64,000 bases of DNA from DASRHD01 sp035485575 (GTDB lineage: Bacteria; Verrucomicrobiota; Verrucomicrobiia; Opitutales; Opitutaceae): positions 1 to 64,000 of the forward strand of contig DATHNW010000033.1 in assembly GCA_035485575.1 (NCBI GenBank), written 5' to 3'. Below are positions 52,408-61,680 of the stretch, in pieces. Each line of letters begins with the position of its first letter. Within the stretch, counting starts at the first letter, position 1. A model generated the notes under the pieces. That model was not told the origin of the DNA. It was given only the letters and a program-made list of their open reading frames with translations, and did not search any database. Both the position numbers and the translations under genes were made by a program.

Positions 52408-53193
52408 ATGATCATCCTGCAAAATGTGAGCAAAACCTTCGCGACGCCGGACGGGCCGCTGCGCGCCGTCGCCTCCGCCTCCCTGCAAATTGATGAGGGC
52501 GATGTTTACGGCATCATCGGTTTCAGCGGCGCCGGCAAATCGACCTTGCTGCGAACGATCAACCTGCTGGAGAAGCCCGACCCGGAGCCAGGCACCCGCA
52601 TCGTCGTGGACGGACGGGAAATGACGCGGCTCGACCAGGCCGGTCTGAACAGGGCGCGCCAGTCCATCGGCATGATCTTTCAGCATTTCAATCTGCTGAA
52701 CAATCGGACCGTCGCGGATAACGTGTCCTTTCCGCTGGAAATCGCGGGCCAGACAAAAGCCGAGCGAAACCGAAGGGTTCACGAATGCCTGGAGATCGTC
52801 GGACTCTCCGAGAAGGCGAAGACCTATCCGGCCAAGCTGAGCGGAGGCCAGAAGCAGCGCGTGGCAATTGCCCGGGCGATTGCCAATGAGCCGAAGGTCC
52901 TGCTCTGCGATGAACCGACTTCCTCCGTCGATCCGCAGACGACCGGGACCATCCTGGCCTTTCTCAAGCAGATCAATGAACGGTTTGGGATCACGATCGT
53001 GATCGTGACCCACGAAATGGAGGTCGTGAAAGGCATCTGCGACAAGGTCGCCGTGATGGAGAACGGCCGGGTCGTGGAAAAATTCGGCGTGAGCGACGCG
53101 GCGTACGAGCCGCAGTCAGAAATCGCGAAATTCCTGCTGCGTGACCGGGTCAGCGCCCCGACCTTCCTGCACGAATATGTTCAGAGCATCTGA
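52408..53193 (+). CDS. metN: MetN-type methionine/organosulfur ABC transporter ATPase, short form
   Basis: 261 residues from ATG 52408 (an upstream open frame overlaps the SfnB-like gene but is out of family). Walker A GFSGAGKSTL, Q-loop FQHFNLL, signature LSGGQKQR, Walker B VLLCDEPTSSVD, H-loop VTHEMEV, and YGIIGFSGAGKSTLLRTINLLEKP are typical MetN. Full-length MetN has about 340 residues because of a C-terminal NIL domain that senses methionine; here the protein ends soon after the NBD, so that feedback domain is missing. Its permease and binding protein are on the opposite strand 7-8 kb away. Confidence 0.9.
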   Translation: MIILQNVSKTFATPDGPLRAVASASLQIDEGDVYGIIGFSGAGKSTLLRTINLLEKPDPEPGTRIVVDGREMTRLDQAGLNRARQSIGMIFQHFNLLNNRTVADNVSFPLEIAGQTKAERNRRVHECLEIVGLSEKAKTYPAKLSGGQKQRVAIARAIANEPKVLLCDEPTSSVDPQTTGTILAFLKQINERFGITIVIVTHEMEVVKGICDKVAVMENGRVVEKFGVSDAAYEPQSEIAKFLLRDRVSAPTFLHEYVQSI

Positions 53194-53228
53194 ACGCCAT
53201 TTTCATCAACCACCACAAAAACAAAATC

Positions 53229-54344
53229 ATGAGCACCCTTTCCCTCGCTGTTGAGCCAAAGCGATCCTCGCAGAATTCCGTCACGGGCCTGCGTGAGCCA
53301 GGCCCGGCGAATGCAACCGCCGGCGCGACCGGAAAAATAACCGATTGGCGCCTTTTCGGCCGTACGGGCGTCAAAATTTCCCCGCTCACGCTGGGCTGCA
53401 TGATGTTTGGGCGGAGAACCGAACTCGATGAATCCATCCGGATTATTGACCGCGCGATCGGCGCGGGTCTCAACGTGCTCGACACAGCCAACGGCTACTC
53501 GCGCGGTCGCAGCGAGGAATTCACGGGCGAGGCGCTGAAACGAAACGGCCAGCGCGGGAGGATTTTTCTCGCGACCAAGGTTCACTTTCCGATGGCGGAC
53601 GATGATCCGAACCAGCGGGGCATTTCCCGCCGCCACATCATCGAGCAGGCCGAGGCGAGCCTGCGCCGCCTCAAGACCGATTATATCGATCTGTACCAGA
53701 TCCATCGTCCGCATCCGGAGATTGCGATCGACGAAACCCTGCGTGCCCTCGACGACCTCGTGTGCTCAGGCAAGGTGCGCTACATCGGCACGACGACCTT
53801 CGCCGGCTGGCAGGTGGTGGAGGCGCTCTGGGCCAGCAAGGAACTCGGCCTCAACCGTTTCGTCTCCGAGCAGCCGCCCTACAACCTGCTCGACCGCCGC
53901 ATCGAGCGGGAACTGTTGCCGGTTGCGCAGACTTTCGGTCTTGCGGTTATCCCGTGGAGTCCGATCGCCGGAGGCCTGCTTACCGGCAAATACCGGCGCG
54001 ACCAGCCGCCGCCCGCCGGCACGCGCTATGCCGACCCGGGCCCGATCCAGGCGAAGCGCTTCACGAAAGCGTCGTTCGACGTGATCGAGCCCCTGGCTGC
54101 GCTCGCGGCCGAAAAAGGCGTGCCGCTTTCGCAACTCGCGCTCGCCTGGGTCGTGCAGCAGCCCGGCATCACCAGCCCGATTGTCGGCCCGCGCACGCTG
54201 GAGCAGCTGGAAGATGCGCTCAAGGCGCTCGATGTGATCCTGACGCCGGAAGACTTGAAACGGATTGACGAGATCATCCCGCCCGGCACGCACGTCGCGC
54301 CATTCTACGAGGCGGATCACGGCGCGTCGCAATATCGTTGGTAA
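53229..54344 (+). CDS. Aldo/keto reductase
   Basis: 371 residues with an extra N-terminal about 35 residues before WRLFGRTGVKISPLTLGC. The AKR catalytic set is present: Asp and Tyr in VLDTANGYSRGRSEE, Lys in LATKVHFP, His in LYQIHRPHPE; the cofactor end has ITSPIVGPRTLEQLEDALKAL. Substrate unknown. It sits 35 bases after metN in the organosulfur island, so it may reduce aldehydes formed by C-S bond cleavage (inference). Confidence 0.9.
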   Translation: MSTLSLAVEPKRSSQNSVTGLREPGPANATAGATGKITDWRLFGRTGVKISPLTLGCMMFGRRTELDESIRIIDRAIGAGLNVLDTANGYSRGRSEEFTGEALKRNGQRGRIFLATKVHFPMADDDPNQRGISRRHIIEQAEASLRRLKTDYIDLYQIHRPHPEIAIDETLRALDDLVCSGKVRYIGTTTFAGWQVVEALWASKELGLNRFVSEQPPYNLLDRRIERELLPVAQTFGLAVIPWSPIAGGLLTGKYRRDQPPPAGTRYADPGPIQAKRFTKASFDVIEPLAALAAEKGVPLSQLALAWVVQQPGITSPIVGPRTLEQLEDALKALDVILTPEDLKRIDEIIPPGTHVAPFYEADHGASQYRW

Positions 54345-54408
54345 GACGTGATGATGTCCGTGCGGAAGTCGCCGATGAACGAGCGGATCGGTCTCATGCT
54401 TTCATCAA

Positions 54409-54981
54409 ATGGAAGCCTTCGTTTTCGATGCCGACGGGGTGATCTGCGTAGGCGCCAATTTCAGCATGGCGCTCAACCGGGAATATGGAATTTCTCATGG
54501 CCACCTCGAGGATTTCTTCAGCGGACCGTTCGCGGACTGCATTGTCGGACGACGTGATCTCAAGAAGGCCCTGGCTCCCTTTCTCCCAACGTGGGGCTGG
54601 CGCTTCTCGCTCGATGAATTCCTTCGCTTTTGGTTCAGGCAAGAACACGTCGTCTGTCCGGAGGCACTGGCGTGCGTGAGAAACCTGAGGAAACGGGGAC
54701 ATCTTTGCGTGCTCGCCACGAATCAGGAAAAATATCGTGCGTCCTATTTGCGACGGGAGATGGGCCTTGAGGATGAATTCGACCGCGTGTTTCCCTCCTG
54801 CGAAATCGGGGCGGCCAAACCATCGGCAGAATTCTTTTTAGCGCTTGAGCTTCACCTTGGAAAACCGGCCCACGAGCTCTGTCTGGTCGACGATTCAGAA
54901 AGGAACGTGATAGGCGCGGAAGCCTGCGGCTGGCGCACCATCCGGTACCGCGGCAAAGCGGACTTGAAAAAATTAAGGTAA
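54409..54981 (+). CDS. HAD family hydrolase
   Basis: 190 residues. Motif I FDADGVIC (D-x-D), motif II LATNQ, motif III Lys in GAAKPSAEFF and motif IV LVDDSERNV are all in place; a small helical cap lies between I and II. It resembles small phosphatase-like HADs such as beta-phosphoglucomutase relatives. The substrate is not predictable. It is 64 bases after the aldo/keto reductase and 28 before the aminotransferase. Confidence 0.85.
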   Translation: MEAFVFDADGVICVGANFSMALNREYGISHGHLEDFFSGPFADCIVGRRDLKKALAPFLPTWGWRFSLDEFLRFWFRQEHVVCPEALACVRNLRKRGHLCVLATNQEKYRASYLRREMGLEDEFDRVFPSCEIGAAKPSAEFFLALELHLGKPAHELCLVDDSERNVIGAEACGWRTIRYRGKADLKKLR

Positions 54982-55009
54982 GGGCATCGCATCCCCAAAA
55001 TTTCTCCCC

Positions 55010-56167
55010 ATGCCCGCGACTTCACAGCGCACTGCCCGTTTCACTGAATCAGTCATTCGCGAGATGACCCGGGTCGCGTTGCAGCATGACGCCATCAATC
55101 TCGCACAGGGGTTTCCCGATACTGACCCGCCGCGCGCCCTGATCGAGGCGGGCAAGGCGGCGATGGATGCCGGCCGGCATCAGTATGCGATCACCTGGGG
55201 TTCGCCCGAGCTGCGGACGGCATTGGCGGAAAAAATCGGCCGTTTCACGGGTCGGCCGGTGGATGCCGGCAGCGAGCTGGTCGTCACTTGCGGTGCAACC
55301 GAAGCCATGATGGTCGCGATGCTGACGCTGTGCGATCCGGGCGACCGGGTGGGGCTCTTTTCCCCATTTTACGAAAACTACAATGCCGACGCGATCCTGG
55401 CGGGAGCCCGACCCGTGCACGTGCCGCTGCATCCGCCGCATTTTCGCTTCGATCCCGATGAATTGCGCGCGGCCTTCCGCGGCGGGTTGAAGGCATTTGT
55501 CCTCTGCAATCCCTCCAATCCGACCGGCCGCGTCTTCACCGAGGCCGAGCTGCGGCAAATCGCGGCCCTGGCGCAGGAGTACGATACTTTCGTCATCACA
55601 GACGAAGTGTACGAGCACATCGTGTATCCTCCCCATCGGCATGTTTACTTCCATACCCTGCCGGGGATGGCGGAGCGCACGCTGGTCTGCTCCTCGCTCT
55701 CCAAGACGTTTTCCATCACCGGATGGCGGCTGGGCTACGTGCTCGCGGCGCCCCGACTGATTGCCCAAGCGCGCAAAGTCCACGACTTTCTTACCGTGGG
55801 CGCGGCCGCACCGCTCCAGCATGCGGTCGTCACAGCGCTGGGCTTTGGACCGGACTATTACGCCGGCCTTGCCGCGGCGTATGTGCAGCAGCGGGGAATT
55901 CTCTGCAGCAGCCTCGAGCAGACAGGCCTTAGCTTCACTCGGCCGGAAGGAGTCTATTTTGTCATGCTCGACATCTCGCCCTTCGGCTACGCCAGCGATG
56001 TCGAATTCGCCCATTGGATGACCCGCGAAATCGGGGTGGCCCCGGTGCCGGGATCGAGCTTCTTTTCGTATCCAGAAAATAGATACGTTCGCCTGCATTT
56101 TGCCAAAAGCCCGGCCGTGCTGCGCGCCGCGGGCGAATGCCTGTTGCGCCTGCGCCGGGAAAAATAA
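55010..56167 (+). CDS. Class I/II PLP-dependent aminotransferase (methionine/kynurenine aminotransferase-like)
   Basis: 385 residues: substrate and phosphate loop GATEAMMVAML, NPSNPTGRVFTEAEL, and the PLP lysine in SSLSKTFSITGWRLGYV. NLAQGFPDTDPP near the start is typical of the YbdL/KAT group, which transaminates methionine, glutamine and kynurenine with 2-oxoacids. In this sulfur island a role in methionine salvage or 2-oxo-4-methylthiobutyrate handling is plausible. End of the plus-strand part of the island's regular-composition genes. Confidence 0.88.
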   Translation: MPATSQRTARFTESVIREMTRVALQHDAINLAQGFPDTDPPRALIEAGKAAMDAGRHQYAITWGSPELRTALAEKIGRFTGRPVDAGSELVVTCGATEAMMVAMLTLCDPGDRVGLFSPFYENYNADAILAGARPVHVPLHPPHFRFDPDELRAAFRGGLKAFVLCNPSNPTGRVFTEAELRQIAALAQEYDTFVITDEVYEHIVYPPHRHVYFHTLPGMAERTLVCSSLSKTFSITGWRLGYVLAAPRLIAQARKVHDFLTVGAAAPLQHAVVTALGFGPDYYAGLAAAYVQQRGILCSSLEQTGLSFTRPEGVYFVMLDISPFGYASDVEFAHWMTREIGVAPVPGSSFFSYPENRYVRLHFAKSPAVLRAAGECLLRLRREK

Positions 56168-56414
56168 TCTGAGATGACAAACTCGGCTTCTCCATTCACT
56201 TGTCCTCAAGTCGAATTTGCGAAGCACCGCAGAGTTGATCTGATCACGCTGGCTAGAAGGAAAGCGGGGAAGAGCCGAGTGCATTGTACTCTGTTATGAA
56301 CCTTGTGAAATTAAAATCGCCTACCCAGCCGCCAGACCAAATGCGGACCGGCTGCGACCGTTTTCGCCATGCTTGTCCTCGCGTGGATCAGCTCCAACGC
56401 TAGGCTGATGACAC

Positions 56415-57392
56415 ATGTACAAGCTTATCCAAATATTTTTCGTGGCTGTGTTTGCGTGTGGTGGTCTGAGCGCGCAGACGCCTGCGTGGCAGCCATCGCC
56501 AGGACATACGCAAGTGCCGATCTGGCCGGGGGCGATACCTGATGCCCAGCCTTTCACCGGGCCGGAGACCATGAAAACAACAGGGAAAGATTCTCTGGTT
56601 GCCGACAAGCCGTGGGTTGCGGTGGGCAGCGTGTCGCAGCCGACAATGACGGTCTATCCGGCAAAAGGAACGAATACGGGCGCTGCGGTCATCGTGTTTC
56701 CTGGCGGGGGTTATGAGATTCTGGCCATCGATCTAGAAGGCACAGAGGTCTGCGACTGGCTGACGTCCAAGGGAGTCACGTGTGTGTTGTTGAAGTACCG
56801 CGTTCCAGGGGGAGGGCTGTATTCGAAACCGGCACCTTACCCGAAATCCGGGCCGTATCCGAGATCACCGGTAGCATTGGAAGACGCGCAAAGGGCAGTC
56901 GGGCTGGTGCGTTTTCACGCCGCGGAGTGGCATATCGATCCGCACAAGATTGGAGTATTCGGATTTTCGGCAGGCGGGCATTTAGTGGCAGCGGTGAGCA
57001 CGCATTTTGAGCAGCGTTTATACCCGGCTGTAGATGCAGCCGACAAAGAAAGCTGCCGCCCCGATTTTGCAGCAGCTTTTTATCCGGGACATCTATGGAA
57101 TTGGACCTACGCGAGTGATCCTGAATTTAAGTTGAATCCGGATATTGCCACTCATATCACTCGGCAAACACCGCCTACGTTTTTGCTGCAGGCGGAGGAT
57201 GATCACGTGGACAATGTGAATCAATCGCTGGTTTACTACATTGCGCTAAAGAACGCCGGGGTCCCCGTGGAGATGCATTTGTATGCACAAGGCGGCCATG
57301 CGTTTGGGCTTCGGCGCACGAAGCTTCCAATTACGGGATGGCCTTCGTTAGTGGAAACTTGGCTGAAGACGATTGGAATGATTCCGGAGTGA
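56415..57392 (+). CDS. Secreted alpha/beta hydrolase (esterase, BD-FAE/Aes-like)
   Basis: 325 residues with a signal peptide (MYKLIQIFFVAVFACGGLSA). Oxyanion motif FPGGGYEIL, nucleophile elbow GFSAGGHLVA, and the acid and His in EDDHVDNV and GGHAFGLR give an intact triad. The family includes acetyl esterases and feruloyl esterases. Codon use and base composition are visibly different from its neighbours (more A/T at third positions, for example ttg, gca and cca-type codons), and the protein sequence style recalls acidobacterial homologues. It is isolated between the plus and minus arms of the sulfur island with no link to sulfur use, so it may be a transferred gene. The preceding 247 bases (56168-56414) hold no feature I recognise. 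Confidence 0.85.
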   Translation: MYKLIQIFFVAVFACGGLSAQTPAWQPSPGHTQVPIWPGAIPDAQPFTGPETMKTTGKDSLVADKPWVAVGSVSQPTMTVYPAKGTNTGAAVIVFPGGGYEILAIDLEGTEVCDWLTSKGVTCVLLKYRVPGGGLYSKPAPYPKSGPYPRSPVALEDAQRAVGLVRFHAAEWHIDPHKIGVFGFSAGGHLVAAVSTHFEQRLYPAVDAADKESCRPDFAAAFYPGHLWNWTYASDPEFKLNPDIATHITRQTPPTFLLQAEDDHVDNVNQSLVYYIALKNAGVPVEMHLYAQGGHAFGLRRTKLPITGWPSLVETWLKTIGMIPE

Positions 57393-57416
57393 TTCGCATT
57401 TTTGGGGTGTAAATTG

Positions 57417-58766
57417 CTAGACCGTCTCCGCCCTTTGCCTTGACGCGTACTGGCTTTGGGGACGCGGCAGCCCGAGATGGTCGCGCAGGGTTGCGCCCGT
57501 GTACTCGTGTCGGAACACGCCGCGTTTCCGCAGCAGGGGCACCACGTGGTCGACGAAAATCTCGGCGCCGGACGGAAACATGTCGGGCATCAAATTGAAG
57601 CCGTCGCCGGCGCCGGCCAGGAACCATTCGGTCAGCGTGTCGGCAATCTGCTCCGGCGTGCCCACGACCAGGCGATGCCCGCTGCGAATCCGCTTGGAAA
57701 GCTGACGCACCGTAAGTTTCTCGCGCTTGGCCAGTTTGATCTGCGCCTCGAAAAAGCCGTGGGAGCCGCTTTCCGGCGGAGTCAGGTCGCCCAGCCGGTG
57801 CCAGGGGAGCTCGGCGTCGAGATCGAGTTCCTTCACCGGCAGGCCGAGCCGTTGCGCCACCTGGGCGACGGCTCCATCCGGACCCTGGTAGGAGTCGAGT
57901 TCATCGCAACGCCGGTTCGCTTCGGCTTCGGTGCTGCCGATGACGGTCGAGAGGCCCGGCATGATCTTGAGATGCCCGGGATCGCGTCCCCATTGGCGGG
58001 CGCGCTCTTTCATTTCCTTATAAAAGGCGATGCCGTCTTCCAGCGTGGTCTGCGTCGTGAAAATCGCATCGGCATAACGCGAACCCAGGGCCTTGCCGCC
58101 TTCGGAGCCGCCGGCCTGGACCAGCACGGGCCGTCCTTGCGGTGAACGCGGCACATTGAGCGGGCCTTTCACCGAAAAATGTTTTCCCGCGTGATTGATT
58201 TCGTGGACTTTTTTTCCGTCCGCGAAAACCCCCGTCGTGCGATCCGAGATGATCGCATCGTCCTCCCAGCTGTCCCAGAGCTTGATCGCAATATCCAAAA
58301 ACTCGTCCGCGCGATCATAACGGTCGACGTGGAGGGGAGCTCCGGACAGGCCGAAGTTTTGCGCGGCCGCGTCGCCGGCATTCGTGACGGCGTTCCAGGC
58401 CGCGCGGCCGCCGCTGATGTGGTCGAGCGAAGCAAAACGGCGCGCGAGATTGTAGGGATCGTTGTACGTCGTGGAAGCGGTGGCGATCACCCCGATATAC
58501 TTGGTGGCGAGGGCCACGGCTGTGAGCAGCACTGTCGGCTCGAGCCGTCCGCCCGGTTGGCGTGAGACGTCCATCGCGAGGGCCGGGCCATCGGCCAGGA
58601 AAATGGCGTCGAGGGTGCCGCGCTCGGAAACCCGCGCGATGTGGGTGAAGTAATCGACATCGACCAGCGCGCTCGTCGGCACTTCGCCGATGCGCCAGGC
58701 CGACTGGTGTCCGCCCAGGCCGAGGATGTTCATGCCAATGCTCATCTGGCGTTTTTGTGTGGTCAT
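57417..58766 (-). CDS. FMNH2-dependent monooxygenase, NtaA/SnaA/DszA family
   Basis: 449 residues. MSIGMNILGLGGHQSAWR at the start, TVLLTAVALATKYIGVIATASTTYNDPYNLARRFASLDHISGGRAAWNAVTNAGD, and QAGGSEGGKALGSRYADAIFTTQTTLE are typical of this luciferase-like subfamily, which acts on sulfones, aminopolycarboxylates and related compounds using reduced flavin from another enzyme. It follows the SfnB-like gene by 12 bases on the minus strand. It completes the mirror image of the plus-strand SsuD-like/SfnB-like pair. Confidence 0.9.
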   Translation of the reverse strand: MTTQKRQMSIGMNILGLGGHQSAWRIGEVPTSALVDVDYFTHIARVSERGTLDAIFLADGPALAMDVSRQPGGRLEPTVLLTAVALATKYIGVIATASTTYNDPYNLARRFASLDHISGGRAAWNAVTNAGDAAAQNFGLSGAPLHVDRYDRADEFLDIAIKLWDSWEDDAIISDRTTGVFADGKKVHEINHAGKHFSVKGPLNVPRSPQGRPVLVQAGGSEGGKALGSRYADAIFTTQTTLEDGIAFYKEMKERARQWGRDPGHLKIMPGLSTVIGSTEAEANRRCDELDSYQGPDGAVAQVAQRLGLPVKELDLDAELPWHRLGDLTPPESGSHGFFEAQIKLAKREKLTVRQLSKRIRSGHRLVVGTPEQIADTLTEWFLAGAGDGFNLMPDMFPSGAEIFVDHVVPLLRKRGVFRHEYTGATLRDHLGLPRPQSQYASRQRAETV

Positions 58767-58778
58767 GGTGGTTGGCGT

Positions 58779-60116
58779 TTAGCTGCCGTTGATTCTTGGA
58801 TTCAGTCTTTCCGCTGCTCTGTCCGGAAGTTCATCTGCTTCGGGTGCCTTGTCCTGGACGCCGGCCTGCGCCCGTTTTTTATCAAGGGCAGCCCAGGCGG
58901 CATCGGGAATCGTTCCGTTGAGATAATAATCCCCGATGGCCCGTTCGCGGAGAATGGCGGGATTGTGCGAAGCGGCGGTCCGGGCATTGCGCCAATGGCG
59001 GTCGAGCCGGCGGGTTTCGCTGGTGGCCGACGCTCCGCCCACTTCGAACAGCAGGGTGGTCGCCTCCAGGACCAGGTTGATCACGATCTGCTGCGCCTGG
59101 AATGCCTTGATGTCGGTCGCGACATAAAGGGCTTCGTCGGCTGTGCCGGTGAGGCCGGCCTGATAGGCGTGCTCCAAGGCGCCGGCTACGCCGTCGACGA
59201 TGGTCTCAGCCGCAAAGGACAAACTGGCGAGGCGGCCGATTACGCGTTGCACGAGCGGATCGCTGCGCGGACTGGAAGTGCCGGGGATGCCGAAGGCCCG
59301 GGTGCGAGGCTGAACGAAACTGATTCCGTCCCGCAACACTGCCCGCGCGATGCCGGCGAGGGTGGCCAGCAGGACAAGCTGCAGGAATGCCTTCTGGCAG
59401 GAATTCGCGTTCGGATCCATCGCTGAAAAGCGGCGTATGATGTGTTCCGGCGCGATCTGCACCCGATCGAACTTGGTCGTGCCGCTGCCCGTGAGGCGCT
59501 GGCCAAATCCGTCCCAGTCATCCTCTCTGGTCACGCCTGGCGCAGTGGCGGGCACGGCGACGCTTACGCGCTCCTCTCCATCTAGGACCGAAGCCACGAT
59601 CCAGTCCGCATAGATCGTCCCTGTGCTGTAGTATTTTTTGCCATCGAGGATCCAGCGGTCACCCTCCTTGGAAAGAGTCGCGGTGCTCCCGGTCTTCTCC
59701 GTTCGCTCGGCCATCGCATAACCGATCAGGGCACCGTCGACAATTTTCGGAAACCAGAACTCATGCGTGCTCCGGTCCGGATGGCTCAACCGGCCCTCGA
59801 GAAAGGCGAAGTGTCCGCGCAGGAGGTGGGAAAGATTGGAATCGGCCTCGCCGAGTTCGACGAGCAGGCGGAAGAGCTGGGGCAGGGTCGCACCGCCTCC
59901 GCCATATGACTGGGGAATGCGCACCGCGCCAAAGCCGGATTCGCGCAACCACCCGACGGCTTCGAAGGGCAGCTCCCGGAGTTGTTCCCGGTGAAGGGCG
60001 TCCTTCGCGATGCGTTCGAAGACTGGCCGGAAACGCCTCGCTAGTTCGTCGTAAGCCGGAGCGACAGGGGCAGGGATCGGCTCGAGGGCCGGTGGTTCAA
60101 GTTCGTGCACACTCAT
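58779..60116 (-). CDS. Second SfnB-like acyl-CoA-dehydrogenase-fold oxidoreductase
   Basis: 445 residues from ATG 60116; the frame is open to 60197, but that would overlap the metI stop region. ESGFGAVRIPQSYGGGGATLPQLFRLLVELGEADSNLSHLLRGHFAFLE, DRWILDGKKYYSTGTIYADWIVAS, and LDRHWRNARTAASHNPAILRERAIGDYYLNG match the DszC/SfnB group and the copy at 51141. The R-H-W-R-N-A-R-T motif is shared; in the middle the two are clearly diverged, so they probably differ in substrate. It lies between metI (19 bases) and the NtaA-like gene. Confidence 0.88.
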   Translation of the reverse strand: MSVHELEPPALEPIPAPVAPAYDELARRFRPVFERIAKDALHREQLRELPFEAVGWLRESGFGAVRIPQSYGGGGATLPQLFRLLVELGEADSNLSHLLRGHFAFLEGRLSHPDRSTHEFWFPKIVDGALIGYAMAERTEKTGSTATLSKEGDRWILDGKKYYSTGTIYADWIVASVLDGEERVSVAVPATAPGVTREDDWDGFGQRLTGSGTTKFDRVQIAPEHIIRRFSAMDPNANSCQKAFLQLVLLATLAGIARAVLRDGISFVQPRTRAFGIPGTSSPRSDPLVQRVIGRLASLSFAAETIVDGVAGALEHAYQAGLTGTADEALYVATDIKAFQAQQIVINLVLEATTLLFEVGGASATSETRRLDRHWRNARTAASHNPAILRERAIGDYYLNGTIPDAAWAALDKKRAQAGVQDKAPEADELPDRAAERLNPRINGS

Positions 60117-60135
60117 AAATAGGTCCCGGCAGCCC

Positions 60136-60801
60136 TTAGATCCGCTTGTCCAGCTTCCGCACAATGAAGTTTCCCGTGAACTGGAAGACCTGGACAAAGG
60201 CCACGATCAGGAAAATGGTGAAAAACATCACATCCGTCTGGTAGCGATAGTAGCCATAACGGATGGCGAAGTCCCCGATCCCGCCGCCACCGACCAATCC
60301 CGCCACGGTCGAGTAGGAGAGGAAGCTGACCGTGATGATCGTGATGGAGTTGGCGATTCCGGAGCGCGCCTCGGTGTAGAGCACCTTCCAGATGATTTGC
60401 CGCCGGTTGGCGCCCATCGACTCGGCGGCCTCGACGACCCCGCGATTCACATCCAACAGCGTTTGTTCGACGAAGCGGGCGAAATACGGGATGGAATTGA
60501 CGACCATCGGCACGGTGGCAGCGGTCGTTCCCAGCGCCGTTCCCACGATCAGGCGGGTGATGGGGATCATCGCGATCATCAGGATCAGGAACGGGAAGGA
60601 GCGAATGAGATTCACGGTCCCGTTCAGGATGACGTACAATCGCGGAGCTCCCGCGAATGATCCGGGGCGGGTCAGGTACAGCAGTGTCCCGAGTGGCGTG
60701 CCCAGCAGAACGGCGAGCGGGATCGTGATGACCAGCATGTAGAAGGTCTGGCCCAGCGCCTGGACGATGTCTGGCCACGCATGTTGGATGTTATCAAGCA
60801 T
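60136..60801 (-). CDS. metI: MetI-type methionine ABC transporter permease
   Basis: 221 residues with five or six membrane helices and the EAA-type loop VVEAAESMGANRRQIIWKVLYTEARSGI that docks to the ATPase; YVILNGTVNLIRSFPFLILMIAMIPITRLIVGT and YYRYQTDVMFFTIFLIVAFVQVFQ are MetI signatures. It follows metQ by 15 bases. Its ATPase gene metN lies on the other strand at 52408, and must be expressed separately. Confidence 0.92.
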   Translation of the reverse strand: MLDNIQHAWPDIVQALGQTFYMLVITIPLAVLLGTPLGTLLYLTRPGSFAGAPRLYVILNGTVNLIRSFPFLILMIAMIPITRLIVGTALGTTAATVPMVVNSIPYFARFVEQTLLDVNRGVVEAAESMGANRRQIIWKVLYTEARSGIANSITIITVSFLSYSTVAGLVGGGGIGDFAIRYGYYRYQTDVMFFTIFLIVAFVQVFQFTGNFIVRKLDKRI

Positions 60802-60816
60802 CGGCGGAGTTCGCTT

Positions 60817-61659
60817 TTAGGGTTGGTTCAGCCTATCGAGGAAGAGGATCGTATCCCCGTATTTTTTCCGGTAGTAAGCCTTCAAGGCTTCGCTCGCGTA
60901 GGCCTTTTGCAGCGCCTTGATCTTCGGCGTGCCCGCGAGATCCCTGCGGATCGCCACGATGCCTTTATAGGGCGTGTCCTTTTCGTCCTCGTAGGCGAGC
61001 GCGTCCCTTTTGGGATCGAACCCGACCTTGAGTGCCGTGCCGGAGAAGAGGAAGCCCACGTCGACGTCCTCGAGCGCCCGTTGTAACATCAGCTGGTCCA
61101 CCTCCCGAAACTTGTAGTTGTGCGGATTCTCTGTGATGTCCTTCAGGCTCGCGTGCGTCACCGTGACCCCGTCCTTCAGTTTGAGCAGCCCTTTGTCCCG
61201 CAGCATGAACAGCGCGCGGCCGTTGTTGGCTGGATCGACCGGAATGCCGAAGGTCGCGCCATCTGGAACTTGGTCGAGCGACTTGTATTTCTTGGAATAG
61301 AGTCCGGAAGGGGTGAAGGTCGTATAAAAGCCCCGTACGATGTTTTTTAAATCGTGGTCCGAGACAAACTGATCGAAATACGGCTCATGCTGGAAGGCGT
61401 TGGCATCGGCCGAGCCGTCATCCACCAGCTTGTTCGGCTGCATGATGTCGTTAACTACGACCCAGTCCAAAATGAAACCCTGCCGGGCCACTTCCTTTTT
61501 AAGAATGGGGACGATCTCTGAGCCGAAGGCCGCGTCGCTCATGATGAATCGAATGGTCTTATCCTCGTTGCCCCCGGCAGCAGACCCGTCTTTCTTGCCG
61601 CCGCAGCCGGTGGCGAGCCCGAGTGCAACGGCGATGAGGAGCAGAGTGGATTTGTTCAT
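60817..61659 (-). CDS. metQ: MetQ/NlpA-family lipoprotein, substrate-binding protein
   Basis: 280 residues. Lipobox LATGC-G near residue 19, then the NlpA fold: IRFIMSDAAFGSEIVPILKKEVARQGF, DGSADANAFQHEPYFDQF (the A-N-x-F-Q-H motif), and IPVDPANNGRALFMLRDKGLLKLKDG. It binds methionine or, in related sulfonate/sulfur loci, other organosulfur ligands; the specificity cannot be read. It starts 21 bases after the receptor gene's stop. Confidence 0.92.
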   Translation of the reverse strand: MNKSTLLLIAVALGLATGCGGKKDGSAAGGNEDKTIRFIMSDAAFGSEIVPILKKEVARQGFILDWVVVNDIMQPNKLVDDGSADANAFQHEPYFDQFVSDHDLKNIVRGFYTTFTPSGLYSKKYKSLDQVPDGATFGIPVDPANNGRALFMLRDKGLLKLKDGVTVTHASLKDITENPHNYKFREVDQLMLQRALEDVDVGFLFSGTALKVGFDPKRDALAYEDEKDTPYKGIVAIRRDLAGTPKIKALQKAYASEALKAYYRKKYGDTILFLDRLNQP

Positions 61660-61680
61660 GGGGAATCGGTAATGGCCCAG

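Noticed and set aside
55049..56284. 411-codon minus-strand open frame
   Set aside because: Antisense shadow of the aminotransferase gene, which has intact PLP motifs.
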